This document shows positions 1 to 9,180 of a stretch of DNA of 64,000 nt, in pieces; position 1 is the first letter of the stretch, and the number at the start of each line of letters is the position of its first letter. A program made the translations under genes and the position numbers. The notes under the pieces are model-generated. The model saw nothing but the letters and a program-made list of their open reading frames with translations, ran no database searches and was not told the DNA's origin. Source of the stretch: Geobacteraceae bacterium (GTDB lineage Bacteria > Desulfobacterota > Desulfuromonadia > Geobacterales > Geobacteraceae). The stretch is from the NCBI GenBank assembly GCA_009773645.1, contig WSYB01000007.1, forward strand, positions 93,402-157,401, written 5' to 3'.

Positions 1-526
1 TCTTCTGAGCCGGATAGATCGTGAGCGGAAGGACGGTAAAGGATATGAGCGCCAGTTGCCAGTTGCGATAAAAAATAACCCCCAAAAGGGATGCGGCGGA
101 AAAACCGTCGCGGAAAACCCCGGTTATGATGCTGGCGACACCCTCCTGCATGATATTTACATCGTTCAAAACCCTGGACATGAGAACACCCGTGGGGTGC
201 CTGTTGAAAAAGCGGAGCCCGAGGTACATGTTCTTATGGTAAATTTCGTTTCTGACATCCTGGACGGCCAACTGCCCGGCAGTCCGGATAAAGTAGTCGT
301 TGACGAAGCGGCATACGCCCCGCACCACAAACAACAGGATCACGCCAAAGGGGAGGAGAATAAAAACCGCTGTATCTTTTTCTGAAAATATCTTTTTCAG
401 AACGGGCTCGACCAGATAGGCAAATGCGCCGTCCATGCTCCCCACACCGATGGAGGCAATTGCTGCAATGAGAATGCGCCACCAGTAGGGACGGCTGTAT
501 TGTAGTAATCGTTTGAAGGTATCCAT
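1..526 (-). CDS. msbA: Lipid A export ABC transporter MsbA, N-terminal part
   Basis: Only the first 175 codons are in the window; the rest lies beyond base 1. The translation starts MDTFKRLLQYSRPYWWRIL and shows the membrane half of a type IV ABC exporter: a first hydrophobic segment at about residues 18-40 and a second at about 55-75 (FILLPFGVILLFVVRGVCRF), then the intracellular stretch with NRHPTGVLMSRVLNDV. In the family this homodimer flips core-lipid A across the inner membrane. The ATG shares its A with the TAA of lpxB (TAATG), so the two are probably translationally coupled as the last steps of the lipid A operon. The ATPase domain cannot be seen here. Confidence 0.85.
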   Translation of the reverse strand, partial: MDTFKRLLQYSRPYWWRILIAAIASIGVGSMDGAFAYLVEPVLKKIFSEKDTAVFILLPFGVILLFVVRGVCRFVNDYFIRTAGQLAVQDVRNEIYHKNMYLGLRFFNRHPTGVLMSRVLNDVNIMQEGVASIITGVFRDGFSAASLLGVIFYRNWQLALISFTVLPLTIYPAQK

Positions 527-1662
527 TAAGCCTTAAGCATCTCCAGGGCAAGCTGTGCAACCTTTTCCGAACAGCCGCCGTGGCCTAACCGTTCTTTCAC
601 CATGCCAAGTTTCTTTTTCATGGCTGCGGCATAATCGGCATCGTTCAGAATCCTCGCAATTTCCTCAGCAATTTTGCCCGGCTCTGCATCATGCTGAATC
701 AGCTCCTTCACCACTCGTTCGCCTGCCACAATATTGCAGAGGCCGGCATGCTCCACCTTTACCAGACGTTTCCCCACTGCGTAGGTCAAGGGGGAAACCC
801 GGTAGATGATCACCATGGGCGCCTGCATCAGGGCGATCTCCAGGGTCACGGTGCCGGAAACGGTAATGATGGCGTCGCAGACCTGCATGACATCGTAGGG
901 CTCCCCTTCCACTACCTTGACATGGAGCCCGGAAGCTTCGATATATGGCACTATGTCCGACATTTTCAGACTTGAGGCAAGAGGCAGGATGAACTGCAGG
1001 TCCCGAAAGCGCTCTTTGAGCAGGCCTGCCGCATCCAGGATGGTCGTTAAGAGGTTTCTTATCTCACTTTTCCGGCTGCCGGGGAAGAGGCCGACAGTTT
1101 TTACGGCCGGGTCGAGGCCGAAACCTGCCAGAGCTTCGGCACGGGTCATGGTCGGCCGCACTGTATCGACCAGCGGATGGCCGACAAAGGTGACCGACAC
1201 CCCCTTTCCTTCATAAAAGGGGACTTCAAAGGGGAAGACCACCGCCATCCGGTCAACCACCCTGCCGATCTTCTTCACCCTCCCCACCCGCCAGGCCCAG
1301 ACCTGCGGGCTGATGTAATAAAGGACCTTGATCCCCGCACTCTTGGCCAGTTTTGCCAGCCGCAGATTGAAGTCCGGGTAGTCGATCAGGATGAGGAGGT
1401 CCGGCGGGTCATTCCTGATGATCCTTTTCAGCGTAGTGTAGGCGTGAAAAATAACATCAAAGTGGGCGACAACCTCAACCAGGCCGACCACCGCCATTTC
1501 TGAGGCATCCACCAGGGTTTCGACCCCTGCCTCACGCATCCGCGGCCCGCCGATGCCGAAGAAAGAAAGGTGGGGCGCGGCCTTCAAGGCTTCCTTCACC
1601 AGGTTTGCGCCGTGCAGGTCACCGGAAGCCTCACCGGCAACGATCATTATGCGTCTGTTCAA
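526..1662 (-). CDS. lpxB: Lipid-A-disaccharide synthase LpxB
   Basis: 378 residues, usual family length. LpxB condenses UDP-2,3-diacylglucosamine with lipid X to the tetra-acyl disaccharide at the inner membrane. The N-terminus carries the family signature IMIVAGEASGDLHG; the middle has VGHPLVDTV and LFPGSRKSEI, and the C-terminal UDP-binding half has ITVSGTVTLEIAL. The start is read as TTG at 1662 because AAGGTG lies five bases upstream; the next ATG, at codon 6, would remove part of the first beta strand. It follows gnnB after a repeat-filled gap and overlaps msbA by one base. With GnnA/GnnB upstream, the acyl chains at position 3 may be amide-linked (inference). Confidence 0.93.
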   Translation of the reverse strand: MNRRIMIVAGEASGDLHGANLVKEALKAAPHLSFFGIGGPRMREAGVETLVDASEMAVVGLVEVVAHFDVIFHAYTTLKRIIRNDPPDLLILIDYPDFNLRLAKLAKSAGIKVLYYISPQVWAWRVGRVKKIGRVVDRMAVVFPFEVPFYEGKGVSVTFVGHPLVDTVRPTMTRAEALAGFGLDPAVKTVGLFPGSRKSEIRNLLTTILDAAGLLKERFRDLQFILPLASSLKMSDIVPYIEASGLHVKVVEGEPYDVMQVCDAIITVSGTVTLEIALMQAPMVIIYRVSPLTYAVGKRLVKVEHAGLCNIVAGERVVKELIQHDAEPGKIAEEIARILNDADYAAAMKKKLGMVKERLGHGGCSEKVAQLALEMLKA

Positions 1663-1677
1663 CTAAGCACCTTAAAA

Positions 1678-1762
1678 GCCGGGACTCGGGAACCGGGAAC
1701 CGGGAAGCGTAATTCATAGAGTCATAATCCGATCCCAGATCCCCGGTCCCTAGTCCCCGGTC
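1678..1762. repeat. Intergenic hairpin repeat, GGGAACC-type
   Basis: The left arm is built of GGGAAC/CCGGGAA units (1679-1707); the right arm (1740-1762) is the complementary type, with GGTCCC and TAGTCCCCGG. The arms can pair to form a long imperfect hairpin between lpxB and gnnB. The right arm runs into the 3' end of gnnB and supplies its last codons (TGD) and stop. Confidence 0.6.
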
Positions 1763-2847
1763 ACTCCCTTTATCACGCGCACGACTTCACGAACCTGTTC
1801 TTCCGTCATTTCCGGGAATACGGGTAGCGACATGCAACGGGCCGCCGTTTCCTCCGAAACGGGAAGCGACACGTCCTTGTAATCCGCTGCAAATACCTCC
1901 TGCCGGTGGAGGGGGATCGGATAATAGATGGCAGAAGCTATCCGGGCAGAGCTCAAGGCCTCCATTATCCGGTCGCGGCGGGCGGTCAAAACGGTATACT
2001 GGTGGTAGACATGGACCCCCTTGCCGTCTTCGACAGGAGGCGTTACCGCAGAACCTCTCAAAAGCTCGGTATAGAGATGGGCTACTCGTCTGCGCCCCTC
2101 GTTATAAGCCCGGATGCGTTTCAGCTTGGCGCGCAGGATTACCGCCTGGATCTCGTCCAGGCGGCTGTTGAAGCCGATAACCGAGTGGTGGTAGCGCACT
2201 TGGCTGCCGTGGTTGCGCAACACCTTGACCGTTTCCGCCAGGTCCGGAGAATTGGTGGTTATCATCCCCCCGTCTCCATAACAGCCGAGGTTCTTGCTGG
2301 GGAAAAAGCTGAAACACCCCAGTGCCCCGATGGAACCGGTCATGCGCCCTCCCACGGCCGCGCCGAACGACTGGGCGCAGTCCTCAACCAGGAGGAGCCC
2401 GTGTTTGTTGCAGATCGCCTCAATGACCGTCATATCCGCAGGCTGGCCGAAGAGATGGACGGGAAGCACGGCTCTGGTCTTCGTGGTTATGGCTGCCTCG
2501 ATCCTGGCCGGGTCGATGTTGAAGGTCAGGGGGTCGATATCGACAAAGACCGGCGTGGCACCCACATAGCGGATCGCCTCGGCAGTGGCGATAAAGGTAA
2601 ATGGGGAGGTGATCACCTCATCCCCTTCTTTTATACCGGCGGAGGCCAAGGCAAGATGGAGCGCATCCGTGCCGGAAGCCACGGCAACGGCATGCTTCAC
2701 CCCCAGGTAAGCGGCTGCCTCCGTTTCAAAGGCGGCCACATTGGGGCCGAGAATGAACTGGGTGTTTTCCAGGGCATCCAGGATGCCGCTGGTAATCTCT
2801 TCCTTAATGCTCTGGTACTGGGTCTTCAGGTCCACCATGGGAATCAT
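1750..2847 (-). CDS. gnnB: DegT/DnrJ/EryC1-type PLP aminotransferase, probable UDP-GlcNAc3N synthase GnnB
   Basis: 365 residues, with the full sugar aminotransferase fold. The PLP lysine is in FFPSKNLGCYGDGG, and VASGTDALHLAL is the cofactor phosphate motif. An upstream in-frame ATG at 2922 lies in a repeat; the start is set at 2847 (MIPMVDLKTQ) because GGAG stands six bases before it. In Acidithiobacillus, GnnA oxidises and GnnB transaminates UDP-GlcNAc at position 3 to make UDP-GlcNAc3N, the LpxA substrate that gives amide-linked lipid A, and the genes lie beside lpxA. Here the gene sits between gnnA and lpxB, so the same role is inferred. A role in O-antigen sugars is the alternative. The last residues come from the adjoining repeat. 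Confidence 0.75.
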   Translation of the reverse strand: MIPMVDLKTQYQSIKEEITSGILDALENTQFILGPNVAAFETEAAAYLGVKHAVAVASGTDALHLALASAGIKEGDEVITSPFTFIATAEAIRYVGATPVFVDIDPLTFNIDPARIEAAITTKTRAVLPVHLFGQPADMTVIEAICNKHGLLLVEDCAQSFGAAVGGRMTGSIGALGCFSFFPSKNLGCYGDGGMITTNSPDLAETVKVLRNHGSQVRYHHSVIGFNSRLDEIQAVILRAKLKRIRAYNEGRRRVAHLYTELLRGSAVTPPVEDGKGVHVYHQYTVLTARRDRIMEALSSARIASAIYYPIPLHRQEVFAADYKDVSLPVSEETAARCMSLPVFPEMTEEQVREVVRVIKGVTGD

Positions 2848-2864
2848 TGTCAGCTCCTTTGGAG

Positions 2865-2942
2865 CGTGAGGGGTAAGGGGTAAGGGGTGAGGGGAAAAGA
2901 CTCTCTCGTCTCCACTCCTCACTCTTCACTCTTCACTCCTCA
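2865..2942. repeat. Intergenic hairpin repeat, GTGAGGGGTAAG-type
   Basis: Left arm of purine-rich GGGGTAA/GGGGTGA units (2866-2894) and right arm of CACTCTT/CACTCCT units (2911-2941), in opposite orientation and able to pair. It fills the gap between gnnA and gnnB. The gnnA stop codon lies in the right arm. Confidence 0.6.
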
Positions 2943-3869
2943 CAGCTTTTTATTGATCATCAGCGCTGTTTCCAGCGCTTTTTTGCCGTCTTCGCCGGAG
3001 ACCTCCGGCGGTTTGCCGGTGACAATCGAGTCCAGAAACGCTTCGATCTCGCTCTTCAGGGCATCCCCCTGCTCAAAGGTCTTCTCTTCTATTTTAATAT
3101 TGGGAATACCGGGCATCATCTCCCCTTCCCCCTTGCGGAATACGGCCACCTTCTTGTTCTGAAAATCTACGGTGATATAGGCGTCGGACTGGAAAATCCG
3201 CATCCGCCGCTCGCTCTTCATACTGATCCGGCTTGCCGTAACGTTTGCCACACAGCCGTTTTCAAAATGAATCCGGGCATTGGCGATATCCTCCTCCTCG
3301 GTAAAAACCGGTGCGCCGATGGAGTTGATCTGTTTGACCTTTGCCCCGACAATATGCTGGATGATGTCGATGTCGTGGATCATGAGATCGAGCACGACAT
3401 TGACATCGGTGCCTCGGGGCTTGAACGGGGCAATCCTTACCGACTCAATGAATCGCGGAGAGTTCAACACGCCGTCCAGAGCCACGACAACCGGATTGAA
3501 ACGCTCCAGATGTCCGACCTGCAACACCACGTTTTTTGTTGCGGCAATTCCGATCAGATCGTCGGCCTCGGCCAGGGTGGTGGTAATCGGTTTCTCCAGC
3601 AGGACATGCACCCCCTGCTCGAGAAAGGCCTTTGCCACTTCATGGTGGTACTGGGTGGGAACCACGATGCTTACCGCATCCACCTTATCCAGGATTTCCC
3701 GGTAATCGTTGAAAGCCAAGGCGCCGACTTTTGCGGCCACCTCTTCACCCCGCTGCCGGTCCACATCGACCACGGCCACCAGTTCGGAGGCAGGCAGCAC
3801 CGCATACTTTTCCGCGTGGAATTGACCGAGGTACCCTACCCCGATAACGGCCGTTCTGATCTTTTTCAT
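2940..3869 (-). CDS. gnnA: Gfo/Idh/MocA oxidoreductase, probable UDP-GlcNAc 3-dehydrogenase GnnA
   Basis: 309 residues. The Rossmann domain begins IRTAVIGVGYLGQFHAEKY, with EKPITTT at about residue 93 as the conserved nicotinamide-site lysine-proline motif and LDLMIHDIDI in the C-terminal half as the usual substrate-site histidine region. GnnA oxidises the 3-OH of UDP-GlcNAc so that GnnB can aminate it. The ATG overlaps the lpxA TGA (ATGA), placing it tightly between lpxA and gnnB. That context is the main reason for this specific call; by domain alone it could be any NAD(P)-dependent sugar dehydrogenase such as WlbA/WbpB. Confidence 0.75.
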   Translation of the reverse strand: MKKIRTAVIGVGYLGQFHAEKYAVLPASELVAVVDVDRQRGEEVAAKVGALAFNDYREILDKVDAVSIVVPTQYHHEVAKAFLEQGVHVLLEKPITTTLAEADDLIGIAATKNVVLQVGHLERFNPVVVALDGVLNSPRFIESVRIAPFKPRGTDVNVVLDLMIHDIDIIQHIVGAKVKQINSIGAPVFTEEEDIANARIHFENGCVANVTASRISMKSERRMRIFQSDAYITVDFQNKKVAVFRKGEGEMMPGIPNIKIEEKTFEQGDALKSEIEAFLDSIVTGKPPEVSGEDGKKALETALMINKKL

Positions 3870-4648
3870 CGTCGACAGATGCCTCTCTTTGAATGTTCCA
3901 TAAATTCCACAAAATGATTGATCTCAGGCAAAGGGGAGATTTCACGCTTGATCCGCTCAATCGCCTCGGGCAGTTTGAGCCCTGAAAGGACAAGGATCTT
4001 ATAGGCCCTCTTCAGGCAGGAAATGGTTTCGTCTGAAAAGCCGCGCCGTTTCAGGCCGATCAGATTGAGTCCCCGTAACTGTGCATCCCTTCTAAGACCG
4101 CCGGTTGCAATGGTATAAGGGGGGATATCCGTCCCGATCAGGGTCCCCCCCCCAACCATGACGTGGGCGCCGACCCGGGCAAACTGGTGCACCGCCGTAA
4201 GCCCGCCGAAAATGACGTAATCCTCGACGGTTACATGCCCGGCAAGGGCAGCGCTGTTGGCCATGATCACGTTGCTTCCGATCCGGCAGTCGTGGGCCAC
4301 GTGGGAATAGGCCATGAACATGTTGTCGTCCCCCACGACGGTCACCCCTGTATCGGCAGTCGTCGCCCGGTGGAGAGTGGCAAACTCACGGATTATGTTT
4401 TTGTTCCCGATCTTCAGCCAGGTCTCTTCACCTTTATATTTCAAATCCTGGGGTGCAGCACCCACCGACGCCATGTGGAAAATCTGGTTATCTTCTCCTA
4501 TTTCGGTCCAGCGATCAATTACTGCATGGGCGCCGATCGTTGTACCCCGTCCGATCCGCACATGCTCGCCGATTACGGCATAAGGTCCCACTTCCACGTT
4601 GTCGGCAAGCTCTGCGCCGGGGTGAATCAAGGCTGTTGGATGTATCAT
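3866..4648 (-). CDS. lpxA: UDP-N-acetylglucosamine O-acyltransferase LpxA
   Basis: 260 residues, the family's usual length. A left-handed beta-helix of hexapeptide repeats (MIHPTALIHPGAELADNVEV and onward) is followed by the C-terminal helical part with GLNLIGLKRRGFS. The catalytic histidine is in the family stretch around YSHVAHDCRIG/GGLTAVHQF. It transfers a 3-hydroxyacyl chain from ACP to the sugar nucleotide, the first step of lipid A synthesis. A TTG at 4660 is in frame, but the ATG at 4648 has GGAG six bases upstream and gives the normal N-terminus. The next genes, gnnA and gnnB, suggest it uses UDP-GlcNAc3N (inference). Confidence 0.93.
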   Translation of the reverse strand: MIHPTALIHPGAELADNVEVGPYAVIGEHVRIGRGTTIGAHAVIDRWTEIGEDNQIFHMASVGAAPQDLKYKGEETWLKIGNKNIIREFATLHRATTADTGVTVVGDDNMFMAYSHVAHDCRIGSNVIMANSAALAGHVTVEDYVIFGGLTAVHQFARVGAHVMVGGGTLIGTDIPPYTIATGGLRRDAQLRGLNLIGLKRRGFSDETISCLKRAYKILVLSGLKLPEAIERIKREISPLPEINHFVEFMEHSKRGICRR

Positions 4649-4666
4649 TTCTGTCTCCAAGGATAA

Positions 4667-5101
4667 TTATTTGTCGGCAAAGGTCGCCTTCAGTTCCGCC
4701 TCGGTAACCAGCACGCTATCCACGTAAGCCTTGCCGCTCACACTCCAGATGCCGCGGCGGTTGAAGATGGTCTCCACCTCAATACGAAGCTGGTCGCCCG
4801 GTTTCACCGGCTTCCTGAACTTGGCGCTGTCAATGGCCATAAAGTAGGTCACCTTTTTGCGGGTTTCTTCATCGGAAGCCAGGTAAGCCATAATGCCGGC
4901 CACCTGCGCCATCGCCTCAACGATCAGCACCCCCGGCATCACCGGGTGGCCGGGAAAATGTCCCTGAAAAAACTGTTCGTTCATGGAAACGTTTTTGATA
5001 GCGACGATCTTTTTACCCGGATCCGCTTCGAGAACCCTGTCCACCATCAGAAACGGATAACGGTGCGGCAGAATTTTCATGATTTCGATGACATCAAGCA
5101 T
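4667..5101 (-). CDS. fabZ: (3R)-hydroxyacyl-ACP dehydratase FabZ
   Basis: 144 residues, single hot-dog domain. The catalytic His and Glu are in [20 protein letters not shown], and the N-terminus has the typical [14 protein letters not shown]. FabZ dehydrates beta-hydroxyacyl-ACP in fatty acid elongation and draws on the same substrate pool as LpxA and LpxD, which explains its place between them. AGGAGGG lies five bases before the ATG. It ends 18 bases before lpxA starts, so the two are surely co-transcribed. Confidence 0.95.
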   Translation of the reverse strand: MLDVIEIMKILPHRYPFLMVDRVLEADPGKKIVAIKNVSMNEQFFQGHFPGHPVMPGVLIVEAMAQVAGIMAYLASDEETRKKVTYFMAIDSAKFRKPVKPGDQLRIEVETIFNRRGIWSVSGKAYVDSVLVTEAELKATFADK

Positions 5102-5130
5102 TGATTCCCTCCTTTATTTCATTCAATTGT

Positions 5131-5162
5131 AACGTAGGGGGCGAGGCACGCGTCGCCCCTAC
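5131..5162. repeat. Short palindromic repeat, GTAGGGGCGA...TCGCCCCTAC
   Basis: Left arm GTAGGGGGCGA and right arm TCGCCCCTAC around an eight-base loop between fabZ and lpxD. The arms pair apart from one extra G. The right arm contains the lpxD stop codon. A related GGGCGAA...TTCGCCC hairpin lies at 27045-27066. Confidence 0.6.
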
Positions 5163-6196
5163 AATTTACTTGCGAGCCTAGCCTCCAGTTCCTCCACCCT
5201 CTTCTCCAGGTGACCCACGGTCTTGCGCAGTTCCGGCAACCTCGGAAATAGGGTGGACGCCTTGAGCCACTCCCGGTGGGGAATGGCCGGTATGCCGCTG
5301 ACGAGCTCGTTGGCCGGTATATTGCCCGGCACCCCCGACTTCGCCCCCACCATGACGTTGTCCCCGATCGTAAGATGCCCAGCGACCCCCACCTGGCCGG
5401 TAAGGGTCACATGCTCTCCAACCTTGGTGCTGCCGGAAATGCCGACCTGGGACATGATCATGCAGTTTTCGCCGATGACGCAGTTGTGGGCGATCTGCAC
5501 CAGATTGTCGATCTTGGTCCCCCGCCGGATCAGGGTCACATCGAGAGCGGCGCGGTCAATGGCTGCATTGGCACCAATCTCCACATCGTCCTCAATCACC
5601 ACGATGCCGACCTGTGGGATCTTGTAATATCCCCTCCCGTCCGGCGCATAGCCGAAACCGTCGCTTCCTATGACCGTGCCGTTGTGAATCGTAACCCGGT
5701 TGCCGATCCGGCACCTCTCCCGTACAGACACATGGGCATGAAGGGTAACGTCATCCCCGACGTCCACCCCTTCGTACAGAACCACGCCGGGGAAAAGAGT
5801 CACCCGGTCCCCCAGCCTGACGCCGCCCGCCACAAACGCCCCTGGGTAAATCGTCACGTCTTTCCCCATGATCACATTTTCTGCGATGAAAGCGCCGTCC
5901 ACCACCCCTTGCGGCTCCATGGGTCTCACATGGAACAGTGTGAGAAGTTTGGCGAAAGCAAGATAGGGGTTGGCAACTTCGATGGCGTTTCTGCCGCGGG
6001 CTTCGGCTTTGGGAGGAAGGATTATCGCCGTTGCCCCGGTGGTGGCAACCTTGGAAGCGTATTTTGGATTGGCCAGGAAGGTGATATCCCCCTCCTTGGC
6101 GTCGTCAAGACCGGCAATCCCGGTAATGACAACATTCCCATCGCCGGTTACCCTGCCGTCCAGATAGGCGGCCAGCTCTTTTAACGTTTTTTCCAC
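5159..6196 (-). CDS. lpxD: UDP-3-O-(3-hydroxyacyl)glucosamine N-acyltransferase LpxD
   Basis: 345 residues. An N-terminal uridine-binding domain (to about residue 100) is followed by a left-handed beta-helix of hexapeptide repeats. The region [20 protein letters not shown] carries the conserved family histidine. A C-terminal coiled helix ends the protein ([19 protein letters not shown]). It adds the second 3-hydroxyacyl chain to the amino sugar in lipid A synthesis. The start is GTG at 6196, with AAGGTG upstream. It lies between ompH and fabZ as in many Gram-negative bacteria. Confidence 0.94.
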   Translation of the reverse strand: MEKTLKELAAYLDGRVTGDGNVVITGIAGLDDAKEGDITFLANPKYASKVATTGATAIILPPKAEARGRNAIEVANPYLAFAKLLTLFHVRPMEPQGVVDGAFIAENVIMGKDVTIYPGAFVAGGVRLGDRVTLFPGVVLYEGVDVGDDVTLHAHVSVRERCRIGNRVTIHNGTVIGSDGFGYAPDGRGYYKIPQVGIVVIEDDVEIGANAAIDRAALDVTLIRRGTKIDNLVQIAHNCVIGENCMIMSQVGISGSTKVGEHVTLTGQVGVAGHLTIGDNVMVGAKSGVPGNIPANELVSGIPAIPHREWLKASTLFPRLPELRKTVGHLEKRVEELEARLASKL

Positions 6197-6214
6197 AGTA
6201 TCACCTTGGAAAAC

Positions 6215-6298
6215 CGTGAAACGTGAATGGTGAAAGGTGAATAAAAATCAATATACGCTTTTTTCACTTTTCACTTTTTTACCCTTCACTCTTCACTG
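6215..6298. repeat. Intergenic hairpin repeat, GTGAAAGGTGAA-type
   Basis: The left arm is GTGAAACGTGAATGGTGAAA-like (6217-6240); the right arm is made of TTTTCACTTTTCAC and CTTCACTCTTCACTG units (6261-6297). Both arms are built of degenerate 7-8 nt units and can pair. It fills the gap between ompH and lpxD. Confidence 0.6.
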
Positions 6299-6302
6299 TT
6301 TT

Positions 6303-6824
6303 TTATTTCTTCTTGGATGCGTTATACAGCTTCAGCACCTCATCAGTCATATCGGCCTTGTCATCGATGTAGATCATCCCCTCATTTTTCACGAAGATAA
6401 AGGTATAATCGTTTTTCTTGCCGTATTCCTGGATGACCTTCACGATCTCATCGACGAGACGGCTGGTCAGCTCGTCGTTCTTTGCCTGCAGGTCATCCTG
6501 GGCATCCTTGAGAAACCGTTGATACTCCTTCAGCTTCTGTTGATAGTCCTTTTCCTTGGAACTCCTTGCCGATTCCGAGAGGAGAACGCTTTGCTTCTCC
6601 AGTTCCGCCTTCAGCTTTTTCAGTTCCTCCTCCCTGGTGTTTTTCTCACTCTCGTATTTGTTCGCCTTGAGGGCAAGCTGTTCCTTGGCGCTTTTCCCGG
6701 GTTCGGAAAGAAGCAGAACCTTTTGGATATCCACCGAGCCGAGTTTCATCCCGTTGGCGCCAAAAGCGGCCGGTGCAAGGGAGAGGGAGAGCAGAAGGGC
6801 GAGAGCGGTAACAATCCTTTTCAT
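6303..6824 (-). CDS. OmpH/Skp family periplasmic chaperone
   Basis: 173 residues. A signal peptide (MKRIVTALALLLSLSLAPAAFG) is followed by a short beta core and a long charged coiled coil at about residues 45-130 (EREEELKKLKAELEKQ-like heptads), the tentacle arms of the Skp trimer. Skp holds unfolded outer-membrane proteins in the periplasm and passes them to the Bam complex. It stands directly downstream of bamA (21-base gap) and upstream of lpxD, as in E. coli. AAAAGGAG lies seven bases before the ATG. Confidence 0.9.
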   Translation of the reverse strand: MKRIVTALALLLSLSLAPAAFGANGMKLGSVDIQKVLLLSEPGKSAKEQLALKANKYESEKNTREEELKKLKAELEKQSVLLSESARSSKEKDYQQKLKEYQRFLKDAQDDLQAKNDELTSRLVDEIVKVIQEYGKKNDYTFIFVKNEGMIYIDDKADMTDEVLKLYNASKKK

Positions 6825-6845
6825 GTAATTCTCCTTTTATATAGA

Positions 6846-9161
6846 TTAAAAAAAGCTTCCTATCGAGAATTCCAGCTTTCCGCTGGCGTTGTCTATGCCG
6901 TCACGGGGGTTAAGGGGTATTCCGTATTCAAGGCGCAGAGGACCGATCGGCGAGAACCATCGGATACCGGCGCCGTAGCTCATCTGAAGCGAGGAAAAAA
7001 GCTTCGAAGCGCCGTCATAGGCATTACCGGCATCGAAGAACAGCACTCCCTTGAGCCCCGCTTCCTTGATGAGCGGGAACTGATATTCGGCATTAAACAC
7101 CGCCTCCGTGTCCCCACCAACGAAGACACGATTGACGGAGGTGGTGGCTATGCCGCTGATATCCGTAGTGGTGACGGTATTGGCATTGAAGGGGCTGACG
7201 GTCCTGCCGCCATAGCCGCGGACGGTGTTGATCCCCCCCAGATAGAACTTCTCGTCGATCGGCACGTCCTTGCCGATCCCTTGAATGTGACCGAGTTCGC
7301 CGCGCAGGGAAAAGACCGTTCCCCAGATGGCAGGGAAAAATACCGTGGTGTTGCCGATGTAGCGGGCAAACCGGTTGCTTCCGCCGAGGCCGGCGAACTC
7401 CACCGAAAGGCTGTTCACCATGCCGGTTGTGGGATCAAGACGGTAGTCCGTCGTATTCCTGGAGATGCTGGCCGTTATTGAACTGGTGGTCGCCGTCGTC
7501 TCAGGCTGAACGACCAGCCCTCTGGCTATGTTATCCAGCAAAGCGAGCGATTCGTTAAATATTTTCTTATCTTCAAACTTATACATCCAGAAGGTGCTCA
7601 TAGTGTCGGACAGGGGGTACCCAGCCTTTATGTCGCCGCCGGTGACCCGGCGAGTGAAATCGAGATAATCGCGTTGCGAGCGGTAAACGTCCGCGCCAAG
7701 AGTCCATTTGGTGTCCATGAAGTAGGGATCGGTAAGCCCCAGATTGTAGGTCTGGGACTTGCCGCCAATCGAGGCAGCAGCATTGAGCTTGAGCCCAAGA
7801 CCCAAAAAGTTTGCCTGCTGGATCGATCCCTGACCGATGAGACCGTCGAGGGAACTGTACCCCCCGCCGATACTGAAGGTGCCGGTCGGCTTCTCCTTTA
7901 CATCCACGTTCAGGTTGAGCTTGTTGTCCGCGCTTCCTTTGGCGGTGGCGAGATTCGCCTCTTCAAAAAACCCCAGGTTCATCAGGTTTTGCTTGCTCCT
8001 TTTCAGGGCAGTCGCGCCGTAGAGGTCTCCTTCGGCCAGCTTCAGTTCCCGGCGGATCACCTTGTCGCGCGTCTTGGTGTTGCCACCGATATCTATCCGG
8101 TCAATGTAGACCTTTTCTCCCTTTTCAAAGTCGAAGGTGACATCGATGTTTTTTTGTTCCTGATTCAGCTTGGAAAGAGGAGTTATATTGGCAAAAGCAT
8201 ACCCCTTGTCCGCGTAAAGATCGGTCAGGGCAAAGACGTCGCCGCGGAGCGTCGCCCGGCTGAACACCTCCCCCGATTTCAGCTTCAGTTTTTTGGCAAG
8301 TTCCCCCTCACTCTCCAGGAGGTCTCCCTTGAAACCGAGGAAGCCGACCTTGAACTGGTCACCCTCCGTGATGCCGATGGCGACCAGCAGGCCGCTTTTG
8401 TCCGGCAAGAGCTCTATCCTGGGCTCCCCCACCTTCACGTTGACATAACCGTTATTATAATAGAGGTCCGCAATAAGATTGGCATCGTTTTTCAGGACAT
8501 CTTCCTTGTACGTCCCGGCGCCGGTAAGCCATGAAAGAAACCATTTTTCCGTGGTCTCCATGACTTTCTTCAGCTGTCTCGCCGTAAACACCCGGTTCCC
8601 TTCAAACCGGATGGCCTTGATAAGGACTTTTTCCCCTTCTGTTATTTTAAAGACAACCTTTACTTCGCTGTCGGACCGTTTCTCGCTGTTCGCCTCCACC
8701 TCCGCAAGGTAATATCCCTCATCGGCATAGAGTTTCTTGACTTTTTTCACACTCTTGGTGAGTTCCCGGGGAGAAAAGATGGCGTTGACCTTTATCTCGA
8801 CCGCTTCCTTGATCTTATCGACAGCGATCTCCTTATTCCCTTCGATCCTGATTTCACGGACGATGGGCTTTTCCACGACTGTGTAGGTGAGAATAACCCC
8901 CTTGTCGCTCTTAGCCGTCTCGGCCTTGACATCCTGGAACTGTCCCAGCTTATGGATGGAGCGAATATCGGCGTCTACCTTGTCTGCAAAAAGATAATCG
9001 CCCGTCTTCAGCTTCACCACATTCATAATCGCCGCGGTTTCAATTCTCCGGTTTCCTTTGATGAAAAGATCGGTGATCTTCTCCCCTTCGGCAAAGGCGG
9101 TACCGCAAAAAAGGAGCATGACGACCGCCGTTATCGATATTCCATATACTATACGGAGCAA
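6846..9161 (-). CDS. bamA: Outer membrane protein assembly factor BamA
   Basis: 771 residues. A signal peptide ends after FCGTAFA (about residue 24), then come POTRA repeats to about residue 420 and a C-terminal 16-strand barrel. The barrel has the loop-6 motif VRGYGGR and ends in phenylalanine (SIGSFF). BamA folds and inserts beta-barrel proteins into the outer membrane. The start is taken as TTG at 9161 because GGGGGA precedes it closely and the codons from there complete the signal peptide; the next ATG falls inside the hydrophobic core. It lies between lolD and the Skp gene. Confidence 0.95.
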   Translation of the reverse strand: MLRIVYGISITAVVMLLFCGTAFAEGEKITDLFIKGNRRIETAAIMNVVKLKTGDYLFADKVDADIRSIHKLGQFQDVKAETAKSDKGVILTYTVVEKPIVREIRIEGNKEIAVDKIKEAVEIKVNAIFSPRELTKSVKKVKKLYADEGYYLAEVEANSEKRSDSEVKVVFKITEGEKVLIKAIRFEGNRVFTARQLKKVMETTEKWFLSWLTGAGTYKEDVLKNDANLIADLYYNNGYVNVKVGEPRIELLPDKSGLLVAIGITEGDQFKVGFLGFKGDLLESEGELAKKLKLKSGEVFSRATLRGDVFALTDLYADKGYAFANITPLSKLNQEQKNIDVTFDFEKGEKVYIDRIDIGGNTKTRDKVIRRELKLAEGDLYGATALKRSKQNLMNLGFFEEANLATAKGSADNKLNLNVDVKEKPTGTFSIGGGYSSLDGLIGQGSIQQANFLGLGLKLNAAASIGGKSQTYNLGLTDPYFMDTKWTLGADVYRSQRDYLDFTRRVTGGDIKAGYPLSDTMSTFWMYKFEDKKIFNESLALLDNIARGLVVQPETTATTSSITASISRNTTDYRLDPTTGMVNSLSVEFAGLGGSNRFARYIGNTTVFFPAIWGTVFSLRGELGHIQGIGKDVPIDEKFYLGGINTVRGYGGRTVSPFNANTVTTTDISGIATTSVNRVFVGGDTEAVFNAEYQFPLIKEAGLKGVLFFDAGNAYDGASKLFSSLQMSYGAGIRWFSPIGPLRLEYGIPLNPRDGIDNASGKLEFSIGSFF

Positions 9162-9180
9162 ATATCCCCCAATAAAAACA

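Noticed and set aside
1906..2883. Plus-strand open frame of 325 codons opposite gnnB
   Set aside because: Shadow of the aminotransferase gene; no domain and it extends into a repeat.
6237..7481. Plus-strand open frame of 414 codons opposite ompH and bamA
   Set aside because: It spans two real minus-strand genes and the gap between them, which a true gene would be unlikely to do.
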